A stretch of 64,000 bases of DNA from Plasmodium brasilianum (Eukaryota > Apicomplexa > Aconoidasida > Haemosporida > Plasmodiidae), in NCBI RefSeq assembly GCF_023973825.1, contig NC_090118.1:248001-312000 (forward strand), given 5' to 3'. Made by a program: the position numbers and the translations under genes. The notes beneath the pieces are model-generated. The model made no database searches. It saw nothing but the letters and a program-made list of their open reading frames with translations, and was not told where the DNA came from. Shown in pieces: positions 23,801-38,800 of the stretch; within the stretch, counting starts at the first letter, position 1, and each line of letters begins with the position of its first letter.

Positions 23801-26800
23801 TCAGCAGAAGAAGGGCATATGACGAAATGAGGACGAGCGAAAACTTAAGTGAAACTGTCAATGAAAACGTCATCGATGAAAATGCTACCAATGATGCTGT
23901 GGGAAATACCAGTGAGGGTAAGTCTTCGGAAGGAGGTACAGGAGGAGAAAACAATGTACATGATGATAGCAACGTCATTGTCAATGCAAATGTTAGCGGT
24001 AATGCTAGTGCAAACGTTAATACAATCATCAGTGGAAACGCCAATGCAAGCGTCAATATTGGAAATAAAAAATGCAACGATAGGGAAGATATATTTTACA
24101 AGGACGATAAGTACGTGCTGGAGAAATTTCCCTTTATGTATGAAATTTTGAAGGAAGCAAAGGCCAAATCGACACACGCAAGAATTTATTACTATGAAAC
24201 AATAATGAATCCGAGCAGTAAGAGGAATATGATTTTTTACTTGCAGTACTATTTAAAACTATTAAAAAAAAATTTATTTCGTACGTATGAAGAAAAAAAT
24301 ACTATGAAAGAATTTTGGAATGAAGACAAATATTTACTCTTAAAGCAGTATATTTATAAATATATTTTTAACATGCTTATAAACATTATGATAACCATTC
24401 CATATAACGAAGTATCTTTTATGAATTTATACCTAAGCTTTCTCATCATTGATATTGACAAGAAGACGGTAAAACTGTTTTTAGATCAATATAAAAAAAC
24501 AATACATGACAAAAATAGTAATAAGAGTAGAATATTTAATCATCAAGATGTGAAAATTATTATTTTATATTATTTTATAGAAAATATTTCAAAAAAAATT
24601 AAAACATTAAAGAATGATGAATCATTTCCTATCGATCCTTTTTATCATTGCCATCATTTGTTTATGTATTTTAATAAAAAAAAAAATAAAAATGTTAAAA
24701 ACAACGAGGATAATAATAATGCTAAACAAGATAAAAAGGACACAAAAAATTTAAATAAAAATAAAGGGTCAGAAAACAGAAATATAGAAAGTACTCTCAT
24801 TAACAATAATAATCGTATTACATCTTCAAATAATAGATCACTCGGTATTAACAACTCAGCGGCTGTTAATATAGCTTCATCCCCTGGACATAATATTATC
24901 AGCAATGGAAGTGTTAATGCTAGTACTAGAGCAACCCATAATGAGTTGAACACTGCAATGGTTACTGTTCCAAGTATTGCACTGAACGGCATGGTGAACA
25001 GCGTGACAAATGGTATAACTAACAGCTTACCAAACAGTGTAGCTAACAGCGCAATGAATAACACAACAAATAATGCGGAAAGAAATCCAACAAGCAGTAG
25101 AAGCAGTAACAGAACGAGCAATATGAATAATAGCAGTAATAATCAAAGCAGAGGAAATAACCTAATAAATGATTTGTTAGGTGACTACCAGTTAAACAAC
25201 TATGATACGAGTAATCACAGTGATGATAACACGACAGCGTTTTGTCAAGGTAGTGATACCATTGATGAAAAAAATTCGATTAAAAATAATAAAGTACATA
25301 AAGAGAAAGGTAACAATCCCGGAATAGACAACGAATCAAATGAACCCATAGATTCTACTTTTGGAACAAAGTATATTAAAGGAGACATAGATGTAATATA
25401 TGAATCACAAAAAGATATGGAAATATATTCATACCATTTTTGCTTGTATATGTTATTTTTTACATTATATAACATTATTCACAACTATAGCATAGCCAAA
25501 AATTTAATTCTTCATATAGATAGAAACATACTAGATTATTGTATCTTTTTTATACAAAAATTTAATATCTCCTATGTAAAAAATATAGAAAATAATGTTA
25601 ATTATTTCTTAAATGAAGAAAACAAAAATAATACACTAGTAGATTCATGCCAAAAATATAATCATGAAGAGTTAGTAGTAAATGTGATTCCACCAAATTG
25701 CAGTAGTAGCAGCGTTGAAATCTGTGCTAATGATAATAGTGATAATATGGACTCTTTAAAAAAAATGCAGGAAAAATATAAAAGGAAAAGAAAATACAAC
25801 AAAATAATCGCAGCAAATAAAGCAAATACAGGCAATAACGAAGAAGGTACTTGTCACATAAATTTTGAAAATTGTGAAAATTTGCACAGTAGTAATAACA
25901 TAGGAATGGGAGAAGTTAATAATGGGCAAAATTATGGGAAAAACATTGATCAAATTAGTGAGCAAATTAATCAGCAAAATGATGGTTGTTTTCCCCATAA
26001 ACTAGTATGTTCAAACGATGTGACAAAAAATATGTATGATCCGAATTGTAGAAATATTCAAATGAACAACTTAAACAACGACTGTAATGGAGCAAATCAG
26101 ATGAACATTAATGGGTTCGGTCATCCTGTTATGGGAAGCCTTAATAATAGCAACATAGAAAATATCACATTACAAACAAAACATGACTGTGCTACAAATA
26201 ATGAAAATAAAAAGGAAGAGATAAATATTATGTACAACAAAGGTTTAGTTATAAATAAAAATATTAAAACGAACAATATGCTAATACCTTATTGGAATTT
26301 AATAGATGTAGATAACTCAGAATACAATCAAAAAACGGCCATCAATAATTGCATGCTAGAAAACGAAGAAAATAAATATATTTCTTTGTATTCCAAACCA
26401 CCCTGTTTTTATGCTCCACTATTTATGTGTTTGTATAAAATTATTATTAATTACTCTTTGTATAATTTTAATGATAGAAATAAAAAAATAGTGAAGAAGC
26501 AAAAGGAGGAAAAATTGAATGAGGACAAAAATGGGGTAGGCATCATGACCATGGGGAGCTCCTCCAAAATGGAAAAAAATGGCACCTTGGTCAGAAGTGT
26601 GCATAATAGTAACAGCGGAAGTAATAATAATAATTATACTAATAATAATTATAATTATAATAGCTGCACTAATAATAATAATAATCACTTCAGTAATAAT
26701 AATAACTGCAGTAATAATAATAACTGCAGTAATAATAATAACTGCAGTAATAATAATAACTGCAACAATAACAGTAGCAATAATTTATCGGAAAGGGGTT

Positions 26801-29800
26801 TCTACAACTCCAATGAAAAGAGGAACATAAATAATTCTGCAGCAAATCATAATGCATCCTTACAAACGAGCAAGGAGAACATAAGGTTTATATCAACAGA
26901 GAAGCAGCACAATATAATAAAAATATGCATTGACACGTTGTACTTTTTTAAAGGATACAATTCTCAGTTATGCTTAAGCGTTTTGCAAATTATAGAGTAT
27001 TTGACAACTATGTATAATAACGTAATTTTTTTAATATCCTATTCACCACCAAATGTTTATAAAAATTTTAAAAAAGTATTTCAAATAGAAGAAAAGAAGA
27101 GACGTAATTTGTTGTATGGCAAAAATGGTGATCAAACAAACAGCGTCGAAAATGTACCAGATAAAACCTTAGGAAAAGAAAACACACTACGGGATAAAAA
27201 TTTTAGTACTTATAACATATCAGGAGAATTGGATAGTAATCCTGATGAAAGTGAAAATGAAAAAATTAGTACACATGACACAAGTAGTCGTAATAATAAT
27301 AACGGGAAGAATAACATTTATAGCATTGATGAAAATGTGAGTGATGCAAATATCATACCAAATTTGCCTTGTACAGATGAAATGAGCAAAGGAGAAAATT
27401 CGCAAGATCCAAAATTATCATATTTTGACTTGAATGAATTAATATTAAATAATATGAGTAGAAATAGCTTAGGTATACTTTTAACCATATCAAAACAAGG
27501 AAAATTTAAGGATATGCTAATAATACTTATAAACATATTAATTCAATGTTTCACAGATAATTATGTTATTGCAAACAGAATAGAATACAACTTAAAATCT
27601 TATTTCTTATATAATGGTATACCAGTAAAATGCTTTATGCGAAAGGATGATTTAAAAGCTATAGAAAATGAAAAAATTTCAAACGCCTTAGGGGTCTCTT
27701 TGAATGAATTAAATGAAGCATTATATCCTTTTATTTTTAAAAATCCACAAATGTATGAAGAAATATTAAGTTATTTGTGCTTTTTTCCAAATTTAAAATA
27801 TGTAAAAAAAAATGACACCACCAATGAACTTGATAGCTTGAACACATTTTCTTATACGCTAAACACTCAGAAGAATTCGGACGACATCAGTTCAAAAATT
27901 AAGTATAATATCCCAGATGCATCAAATTGCACTGATGAACAAAATGGTGAGAACCAAGCCACTGTTAGCTTAGGCAATTTTAGCGTGAATAATGGTGAAA
28001 TTTTAAGAAGTGTTAAAATGGAAAATTGGAAAAAGGGTAAAGGAGGTGAGAATGACGACAGCAGGGGAGGCAGTAATAGTAGCAGCAATAATAATGATAG
28101 TGGTAATAGTATAATCAATTGTAATAACATAAGCAGTGGTAACAGCTTTTTCCCCGTGATTAAAACGGTGAGTGAAGGAGCAAACGCAAACAATGATACA
28201 AGTGAGAATCCAAATGAAGATTTTTTTCACGTGAACAAGAAAAAAGTAAAATACGTGAGGGATGAAAACGCAAATGAAAACTGTAACAGCAGGGGTGATG
28301 ACAACAATAACAATAGCAGTAGCAACATCAATAACAATAGCAGTAGCAACATCAATAACAATAGCAGTAGCAACATCAATAACAATATCAGTAGCAACAG
28401 AAATAACAACAACAGTAGCGAGCAAAATAAGTATTATGTGAATTTTTTGCCAATACCTGAGCACATAAAATCCATTTACATGCTATCCGAAACAGCCAAT
28501 AGCACAAAATATTTAAAAAAATATTTCATTAAGAACAATTTTTATAATTTCTACATTTTAGCTACTCTAATTGATTTTTTGAATTTATTTACTGTTATTC
28601 ATAGTAAGACCAGATTAATTAAATTAAATGAAAAGGATGAAAAATTAAAATTTAACAAAAAATTAATGGAAATATATGGAAATGATGCAGATTTTGATAA
28701 CGATTTAGAATACAAAGTTATGTATCCATTTGCTTTGACAGCTGACAACTTACTTTTTATTGTTAACTTAATTTTAAAAACATTTAAGCATTTAATTGTT
28801 TATTTAATTAAAGTCCCTTCATCTTTTAATCAAAAAATTTTGAAAAATTTTTTCCAAAAGGATTATGATGATTTGTCCAATCATAAGGGGGATATGATGT
28901 TATATTGTATCGATAACTTTAGCTCGTATAACAATGTAGATACTGTTAGTAGCATTAATAGAGAAAGTAAGTTAAACATTTCTTCATGTTCTATGCACAG
29001 TATTTCTGGTAGAGGTAAAAGCACTTCAGATGTGCTTCTTAATAATAGCGTGCTCCCGGCAAGCAACGGTAATAATAGTAGCAATAATGGCAATAACGGC
29101 AATAACTGCAATAGTGGTAACGGTAATGGTGAAAACTTAAACGTTTTTGTACAAAAGGATGCCATTGAAAATACAACGACCAGTATCATAAATTACACCA
29201 GGGGAGCAACTGCACATGCAGTTGGAGCATCAACTAGGACGGACGCTTCATCAGCAGTGGTGAGCCAGCAAAATGTGGATATGTCAAATATCATTCAAAA
29301 ATTAATACGAACTGAATCATCGAGTACATACACGTACAGAGAAATTTCGGAGTACTATTTACAAAACTATATGCATTTTTATTCTCTTTTTGATGTGTCA
29401 AAATTTACATTTAGAAGTTGCTTAATCCCATTCCTATTTGATAAGACTCATATATCAGAAACCCAGAATAACATTGATTTTATAAATTATATTTCTAATG
29501 TTAATAATTCAAATAATGTTGTTTTTACTCCATTCTTAATATTTTTATTTAAGCGAATTTTACCACAATTCATTTGTTTAAGTCATCCAACAATTTATAG
29601 TATCTATTCTTTAAATGGTTTTCAAAAAAATTTTAAAAATATGGAGGAGTATTACACTTCTTTAAGTAATATTGAATCGAAGAATTTGACATATATAAAA
29701 CATATACTTAATTTTATTCAACTTATTTTTGACATTCACAATTCTAGCTATGATGTACATAAAAAAGTCGTTTTAGAAATTATGCACTTAATAAGAGTAT

Positions 29801-32800
29801 ACTCCTTTTTTCAAAAAAAAAAAGAATCCGCTCATAAAAATATACACAGTAATTCAGTTAATTCGGACAATGTCTTCTCAACCGTCATAGACGTTTTCTC
29901 ATATGCTGTAAGTACCCTACTATATAAACTAGTTAATGAAGAACAAAATATAAAAGTTGAGAAAAGTGCTACTTTTGAAGAGATACAGTTATTAAATACG
30001 ACCAAACATGCTTCTAAGGCACTTGATCATAATAGAAAAGGAAATAAAAAAGGCAAAGAGGATAATTTTGAAGAACATAACAGGAATGCTAATAGTAGTA
30101 ATAGTCCCAATGATGACAGCGATGGAAACAATTACGGCGGAGTGGGTGGTGGGAACAGCGGTGGGAATAGCAATGGGAATAACAGTGGGAACAGCGGTGG
30201 GAACAGCGGTGGGAACAGCGGTGGGAATAGCAATGGGAATAGCAATGGGAACAGCGGTGGGAACAGCGGTGGGAATAGCGGTGGGAATAGCGGAGGAAAT
30301 ATAGGGGGAAACGACAATGAAGACGACGGAAAAGGAGAGAAGGATGATGGAAACAAAACGTTCTCGTACAGCAGGGAACAGTTAACGCTGTTTCGTCATG
30401 CTTTGTGTAATTTATTAAATAGATTAGATTACACGAAGGAAGATTTCGTTAACACTGCGACGTCCATTATTCGATGTTTGTCTGTATTAACATCAGCACC
30501 AGTTTTGGGATATCCTATAAAAACAAAAAACAATAAATTATATATGATAAAATTGAACAAAATGAATAAAAAAAAAAATAAAAATATAAAAAAAATAAAA
30601 AGAAATAAGAGGAGGAAAAATATATCATGTGTTACTTTTTTAAATCCATCCTATGTTCGTTTTAGATCTGATTCGAGTAATAACAATTCTGACTGTTCAG
30701 ATATTCCTTATTCAGTTGATTCGGATGTATCTTATGAGGAACATTTTATCTTTGACAATGATGATAGTAATGATGATGATATTCGTTATGAATACGAGGA
30801 AGAGATGGATGATGATTATATGGATGAAGAAGAGGACGAAGGGGTAGAGGAAGGAGAGGACGAAGGGGTAGAGGAAGGAGAGGACGACGAAGACGAAGGG
30901 GAAGATGAAGATGAAGAAGATGAAGATGATGATGGAGACGATGATGAAGAGGATGAAGAAGAGGAAGAGGAAGAAGATGAGGACGACGATGATGATGACG
31001 CGGAGAATGAAAATGAAAATGAACTTTCGAATGAGACAAATAACAATGAACAGCAAAGGGATAATCAGAATAATGGTACAAATAATAATAGCAACAGTAA
31101 CGGTATCAGTAATAGCAATAATAATATTATTAGTAGTAATAATAATAGTAGTAATGGTAATAATAATAGGAGTAATGGTAATAATAATAGTAGTAATGGT
31201 AATAATAATAGTAGTAATGGTAATAATAATAGTAGTAATGGTAATAATAATAATGAGCTGGAAGGAGAAATAAGACCCGGTAATAATAACGGAAGCACAT
31301 TTGTTGAAGGGGGAAATGGAATAGCAACACGTTACCCTGATGAAGGAGCAGGAAGAGGAGTAGAAGAAGGAGAAGGAGAAAGAGAAGGGGAAGCCGATAT
31401 GGACGATGAGGGAGAAGACGAAATGGAAGAAGATGATGATGAAGAAGACGAAGTGGACGAAGATGATGAAGATGAGGACGAAATGGATGAAGATGATGAA
31501 GACGAAGATGACATGGATGAAGATGAAGAAGATGATGAAGAAATGGACGAAGATGATGAAGCTATGGATGAAGAAGAGTATGACGAAATTGATATAGAAG
31601 ATGAGAGCGGAAGAGATAGAAATGTAAATGAACTTGAAAATAGTAGAGGTTTACATGTACATGCATATTTAGTACAAGATAGGAATGTTATTGATGAAGA
31701 TCAAATATATGATAATTCAAATAATTTATTATTACCCCATGAAGTAGATGAAAATGAAGAGAACCTATCAAATATGGATGATAATAATAACAATATTGTT
31801 TCAAGGTTAGATTTAGGATCAGACAGTAGTAATGATATGGACGATGAACAAAATGTTCGAAGGATAAGAGAAATTGATGAAACGGAGGAGTATGATAACG
31901 AAGATGATGATGATGAAGACGACGATGATGATGATGATGAAGAAGATGATGATGATGAAGACGACGATGATGATGAAGACGACGATGATGATGAAGATGA
32001 TGATGAGGATGATGAGGATGATGAGGAAGAGGAGGAAGAAGAGGAAGAAGAAGATGAAGACGAAATGGATGCAGATGACGAAGAAGAAGAAATTGATGAA
32101 AATAATAGCACATATAATGTTAATCAAAATGATGACAGTAGAAGATCAAACACTAACAACAATGGAGATCTAATGGATACCGAAATAAATGTTAACAACT
32201 CTCTGTTAAATTGTAATGAAAACCAACATGAAATTTTGGATATTTTGTTAGAAGAAGATGGTGCTTACAATAACAATGACGATATAGATGAATATAACGA
32301 TGATTATATAGATGACGGTGAAAATAATAGGAACGGCAATAATGATATTGGTAACGGTGTTATCAGCAATGGTATTATAAGCAATGGTCTTTTAGGGGAC
32401 GTAAATGCAAATAATACTGCAGGAATCAACAGAATTAATGTTGTAAATCCGGCGTATAGTAACAATATACAGGGGAATAAGAACAAAAATGAAGGCAATT
32501 ATGACGGTTGTGATAATAGGAGTGGTAAAGCACTTACAGGGGAAAGTAAAATAGCAGAAAATAATATAAGGAACCCATCTAATGATAATATTGTTCGATT
32601 TACAAATATGCCGCCCTATTCAAATTCCTCATCAGATCCTAAAAAAAATATAAACATATCAAATAATGCCAATATTTTATTGAGTACTGGAAGGGTGACA
32701 CAGAGCAAAAACGTTCGTAGCAATTTTGAAAATCATATTAATGGTAATAAAAATGATGGTATTAACAACAATGATAATAGTATTAACAACGTTGATAGTT

Positions 32801-35800
32801 GTAACAACAATAATGATCATGCCGGAAGTGGATCGAGACGAAATGCCTTATATAACCACTTGCAGAATAATAGTAGTCACATGAATGAATATATGCCCAC
32901 AGATAGTATTGCTTGCCAAGAAAAAATTCTACTTGATGATAATGATTCTCTTATTTTGCGCAATAACAATAAAACAAATAATTATAAATTTGATGAAGAG
33001 AATAACAAAGTTGCAGAAGGAAGTTATGTCAATAAAGAAGAAGCTAAGGATACCAGACTAAACGAACGAGAAGAAGGTAACATAATAAATAATGAAAATA
33101 TGATTAACAAAAATACATATGATGGTGTAACATCTCAGAATGATGAAAATAAAACAAATATTTTAAATGTTGAAAATGTTAAAAAGAGTAATGAAGCAGT
33201 TGTTTTAACAGAAGGCATAGGAATAAACACATCAGATGATATATTAAATCGCTCAGATATAAATGAAAATGACATTAATTTAATTGATTTGTATTATCAT
33301 TTCTATAATTCTAATAACCGAGATGTAAATACCCTACTTGACGAAAATAATAGTTTACTGTATTTAAATGAGACGGGAAGGATTCATTCAGCGTCCATGA
33401 AAAACACAAACTGCTTCATAAATGTAGGAAATGAGAATGAAAATGGCTCAGACGTGATTAACGGTAATGCCTCCGAACAACGATTGTTATTGAGTGGTAA
33501 CAATAGCAGCGGTAATAGTAGAATTGGTAATAGTGGAAGGAGTAATAATGGAAGGGGTGATAATGGAATCGATAATAATGAAATCAGTAATAGTGAAATC
33601 AGTAATAATGTAATGGGTAGTAGTTCAATCGGTAATAATGGAATCGGTAATAATGGAATCGGTAATAGTGGAAGGGGTAATAATGGAAGGGGTGATAATG
33701 GAAGGGGTGATAATGGAATCGATAATAATGAAATCAGTAATAATGGAAGCGGTATTAATGGAATGGGTAATAGTGCAATCGGTAACAGTACAATCGGCAA
33801 TAGTGGAATCAGTAACAGCGGAAGTAGTAGTCGTGGCATAACAAATCACAGGAGCAGTAACAATAATATAATAAGTTCTGCGCTTGTAAATTACGCTACC
33901 CCGAGTTCAAATATACTCTCATTAATGAATCAGCTTTGCTCAAATTTGCTGACTCTAAACAGAAGAAGAAATGAACGGATAGGTAATATCTTGACGACAG
34001 CTATACATTTACCTGATGGTGTAAGGAACATTAACACGTTAACTAATCACGATGATTTTAACAGAAGTACAAATATTACTAATGAAAATATCACATATGA
34101 TAGCAACAGTCCAGCAAATGATAGCAGTCCTCACTATTATCATATTAATTTTGATAGATCAAATAATACTATGTCGCCTCAACAACTTTTCAACAGTTCA
34201 TCTAATGTTAGAACTAATTTAGCTAGCAGAAATGTAAATCACACTACTAATAGTAACTTAAGAAATTTGTATAATAATATTAGAAATTATAATATAAGTG
34301 AAAATAATATTAACAGCTATAGAAACTCTACTTTTTTCTCTCCCCCATATGTTATAAGAAATAATAGAACGGAATTAACCACAGATGGTGGAATGAGTAA
34401 TAACAACAATGTTACTGAGGATTCAAATTATGAAACCTATGAAAGTAGTGGATCATTCTTAAGCAGATTTCAAAATGTGGCCTTGCTCACAGGCGGAGAA
34501 AGTGGAAATGGAGGAGGCAACTGTAACAGCAGTGGAAATAGTGGCATAAATAGTGGGGGAAACCGTAACGTAAACAATGTCGAAAACAACAACTCTAGTG
34601 GCAGTGGAATTGGCACAGGCAATGGAGATGCAACTATTGAAGAGCGCAGTGAGGATGTAAATAACACTAACCAAAGAAACGTAAGTGATATGAATGCATG
34701 TAGAACTCTTGCAAAAAACAGAAATGTCATGACTGAAAAAAAAGAAAATATGAATAAAAAGGATATGAGAAATGAAGAAAAATTTAACTTGATAGATTCC
34801 GTCCTAGATAATGACAAGAAGTTAAAGAGCAGTATTTGTAATATGATGTATAGTAGGTTATGCAAAACTATTCCTAAGGTTCATATAAATCTACCTATTG
34901 AAAATTTATTACAAGAGAAAAAAAAAATTATGCAAACTATGCAAAAGCAGATGGAAGAAAAAAATATAAATGAAAATAAAAAGGACGTAGAAAAAAATGA
35001 AATGACCAAAAATAACGAAGCAAAGAAGGATGCAAATGAAAAACATGAAATGATAATTAAAAATGAGCAGCATATACAAGAAAAAACAAGCTCCAAATTT
35101 AACGAAATTGTCGAAGGAAGCAAAACAAATAGAAGTAGCAATTTGAAGGATGATGATACAATTGTGGGGACTACAAGTACAGGAAATAATCAAATGGAAT
35201 ATTCCCAAACAAATATAATCAACAATACGAATGTTGAAAATTTAGAACAGAATACAAATGAGGTCAATTTATGTGAAATGAATGCTACTCAAAATGGCAC
35301 AAACAATACTGAACAACAAAATGTTGAAGATAATGAAGATTATAAAAATATAAATTATGAAGAATTATTTGATAATGTTTTGAATATTGAATCTCTTCTT
35401 ATAATTTGTTGTTCGTTAGGAATAAATGAGAGTCAATTTTTCCAACTACTAAATGTGGATAGATCATTTCTTATTGAACTTCCAAATAATCTAATAGATG
35501 AAATTATAATTCAGCATTTAAAAAATATCACCTTGGCTAGTATAAATGAAAAAGCTCAAGAAAATATAAGAAATAACAAGAACATATCTATAGACATCTA
35601 CAAGAAGTATTTAAAATATGAAGAGTTTAAAAAAACGCAATCAAATGATATACCTACGCACAATAATAATGAAGTGGATGTAAACGCAAACCCAGTCACA
35701 AACCCAGTTACAAACGCACAATCGGCATTAAACTCTACCGAAAGCAATATTACGCCCCATCAAGTAAACGAGACTTTTCCTAATGTAAGTACCAGTCAGA

Positions 35801-38800
35801 TTCATTCCCGTGAAGGAAGTACTTCCAATCCAGAAAACGTAACAAGTAACGAGATAAATGGAGTAGTTGAACAGAGTGCAAATAATTCGGAGGTCTGCAC
35901 CGTTGGAAACACAGCAAATACTGCAAATGATGCAAATACTGCAAATACTGCAAATGATGCAAATACTGCAAATACTGCAAATGATGCAAATACTGCAAAT
36001 GATGCAATTACTGCAAATACTGCAAATGATGCAAATACTGCTAACGAAGGCGAAAACAATGCACGTATTTATAACAGCATAAAAAAAAGCTATCTAGAAG
36101 CGTTACCCTCAAGCATTAGATCAGAGGTTAAAAAAAGAATTATAGGAAATAAAAATCAAAGAAATGACACGCAAGATGAAACCAATATTGCATTTATAGA
36201 TTCCTTAACACCTGAGCTAAGGAGAGATGTGTTATCCTCTGCAAGCTTAAGGTTCATTAGAACTCTGACTGAAGAAATGATAGAAGAAGCAAGGAATTTA
36301 AGATTCGTTGTGTTGAACAACCGATCGAACATTTTAAGTACAAATAGTAGGTCTAGACAGACAAACGTGCACAGCGCGAACAATGTGAATGGTGACAGCA
36401 TAAATTTGATTTCAAATATGAGGAATAACATTAACAGCAATGGTAATGACAATAGTACCGCCACGAATAATAGCAGCACCATCAACAGCACAGCTAATGG
36501 TGTGGGGAATGGCAATGGGGACAACAGAGGGAACAGTGTAGGAAACAGTATCAGTAGTAGCGTAGCACACAGCACGAGCAGAAATGCAGATAGCCATAGC
36601 GTATCCGGAAGATTAAACAATATAAGAAGTGACCTTCAGGAGCGAATAACAAACAGCGTGTTAAGAAATGCTGCATCGAGTTTAGGAAACAATATTACTA
36701 GTAACGGAAACAGCAATAGTAACAACAATAGTAACAACAATAGTAACAGCAATAGTAATAGCAACAGCAACTTCAGTGGTGCAGTTTTGCTAAGTAACAA
36801 TAACAGAAGTACACGAAACAACAGAACGTTATTCAGCACAAGTAGTAGAAACAGTATGAATAATAGGCGTCGTTTAAATATGCCATTGAGAAATTCCTTT
36901 GGAAATATGCATAGAAATAACTTTATTAGAATAACATATAATGAAAATAACAACCCAATTATAATGATAAATACAGGGCATGAGAATTATGACAGTCTTA
37001 CCGTTTCTCGCTTTCTTGATCATTTTTTGGGTGGTAGATCAGGAGATAGAACAATCCCCAGTTTACCCCTCTCTGAGAGTAACAACATGAATAGTAATTT
37101 TAGCACTTCTCCTAACCATCTCAATAATACGAATAGCAGTAGCAATAATAACAACATCGGAAGCAATAATAATAACAGTGGTAGTAACATGGGTAGTAGT
37201 GCCATCGGCAGCAACACTAATAACGGAGGAAACAATAGCATTAACAGCAATGTTAATATGGGCGTGAACATGAACTTAGGTATGAACAGTGGAGGTAATA
37301 ATAGTAATAATAATAATATGACTGAGACGAGATTATTTTTTGGTAACGAAAACAGAGTGAACAACAATGTTGATCCCAATTATCACGTAATGAACGATGA
37401 CAAATGTTTAGAAAAAGAAGATGATATATCCCTAAGTAAATATTTAAAAAGTTTATTTCCTTCAAATAATAATAAAGCAGACACAGATAGCTCTAAAAAT
37501 TCCTCCTTGTATGTATGCTTAGAAGAACCAGTTCCTTCTCAAGCATTAATTGATATATGCAGATTGCTATTTTTAAAAAAAGAAATAAATAAAAAAATAA
37601 TGTTTACCTTATTCTGCAATTTAACTTGTTCCTATCAAAAGACAAAAATATATGCTCTTCAACTCTTTATGAATATATTATGGTGTGCTTCTATAGATTT
37701 GCATGGAAAAAAAAATAATCCAACTTTAGTAGCTTTATATGCAATTAATTTCCCTCCAAAAATGTTATATCATAATGTAAATAAAAAAAATTATGGATTA
37801 TTTTCGGACAATTATTTTACAACAGCATATGTATCAGCTGAAAGAGTTCTTGAACAAATACAATCATTGCTTATTACCATTCCTCATATTACCTCCTTTT
37901 TTTGTACCTTGCTAATTCACCCAGCATATTTCATTCCAAAGGATATTGAGCAGAAGTTAAAAAAGAAGAAGGAAAAAAGTGAAGAATCAAAGAAGAATAA
38001 TAAAAGAGTAAGTGATGAGGGGGAAAAGGGAAAAGATTATAGAGTGATAGAACAAGAGGAACATGAGGAACAAGACGAGCAAGTAGAAACGGGTGAAGCG
38101 GACAAGGAAGAGGAAAAACTCCACGACGATGAAGCCGCCATCTTACAGTACGAGTTGAAAAGGAAAAGGCCAAAAATGGACCAAAGATATGTTGTTTGTT
38201 CGTCTAGTAAAAGCGCAAACGACGCTAATAACATTAGTAACGTTGGCAGCATTGGTAACGTTGGTAACAGCAATGACAGTAATAATAGCAGCAGAAATAA
38301 TAACAGCGCCAATAGTTGTTGTAGAAAGGTGGATAGATGCCGAAATGAATACCCCATAAATATTTTGTTTAAGTTATTAAATTCGTCTTTGTATTTAACT
38401 TCGAAAAAACTAATGAGTCATTTATTATCGGTCATCTATAATCTTTTAATTAACTGTGGGAAGAAATTACATACCTATGCAAATTTCACAAGGTGGGTGT
38501 ATGCGGAAAATTTAGAAGAAATTTTGAATAGTGAGATTAATAATGGTAATAGTAATGATGACTTTATGATGAAAAAGAGTGAAGAAGGTATCAACACATC
38601 TTTACTAAATAACAAGGGATCCAGTGATAAACGTGTTTCTACTACGAAAGAGAAGACTCCAAAACGTAACCACTGTAATAGTAATAACATCAATACTTCA
38701 AATAACAGTAATAGTGGTAGTAACAATAATAATAATATTAATAACAGTAGTAATAATAATAATAGTAGTAATAGTAATAGTAATGACAATACTAATAGTA

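Noticed and set aside
28003..28464. 153-codon minus frame of Ile/Val/Asp repeats
   Set aside because: Complement of the 24-bp Ser-Ser-Asn-Ile-Asn repeat in the HECT gene.
31688..32127. Minus-strand poly-Ser, poly-His and Phe/Ile frames opposite the acidic tracts
   Set aside because: Complement of GAT/GAA/GAC repeats; no independent coding signal.
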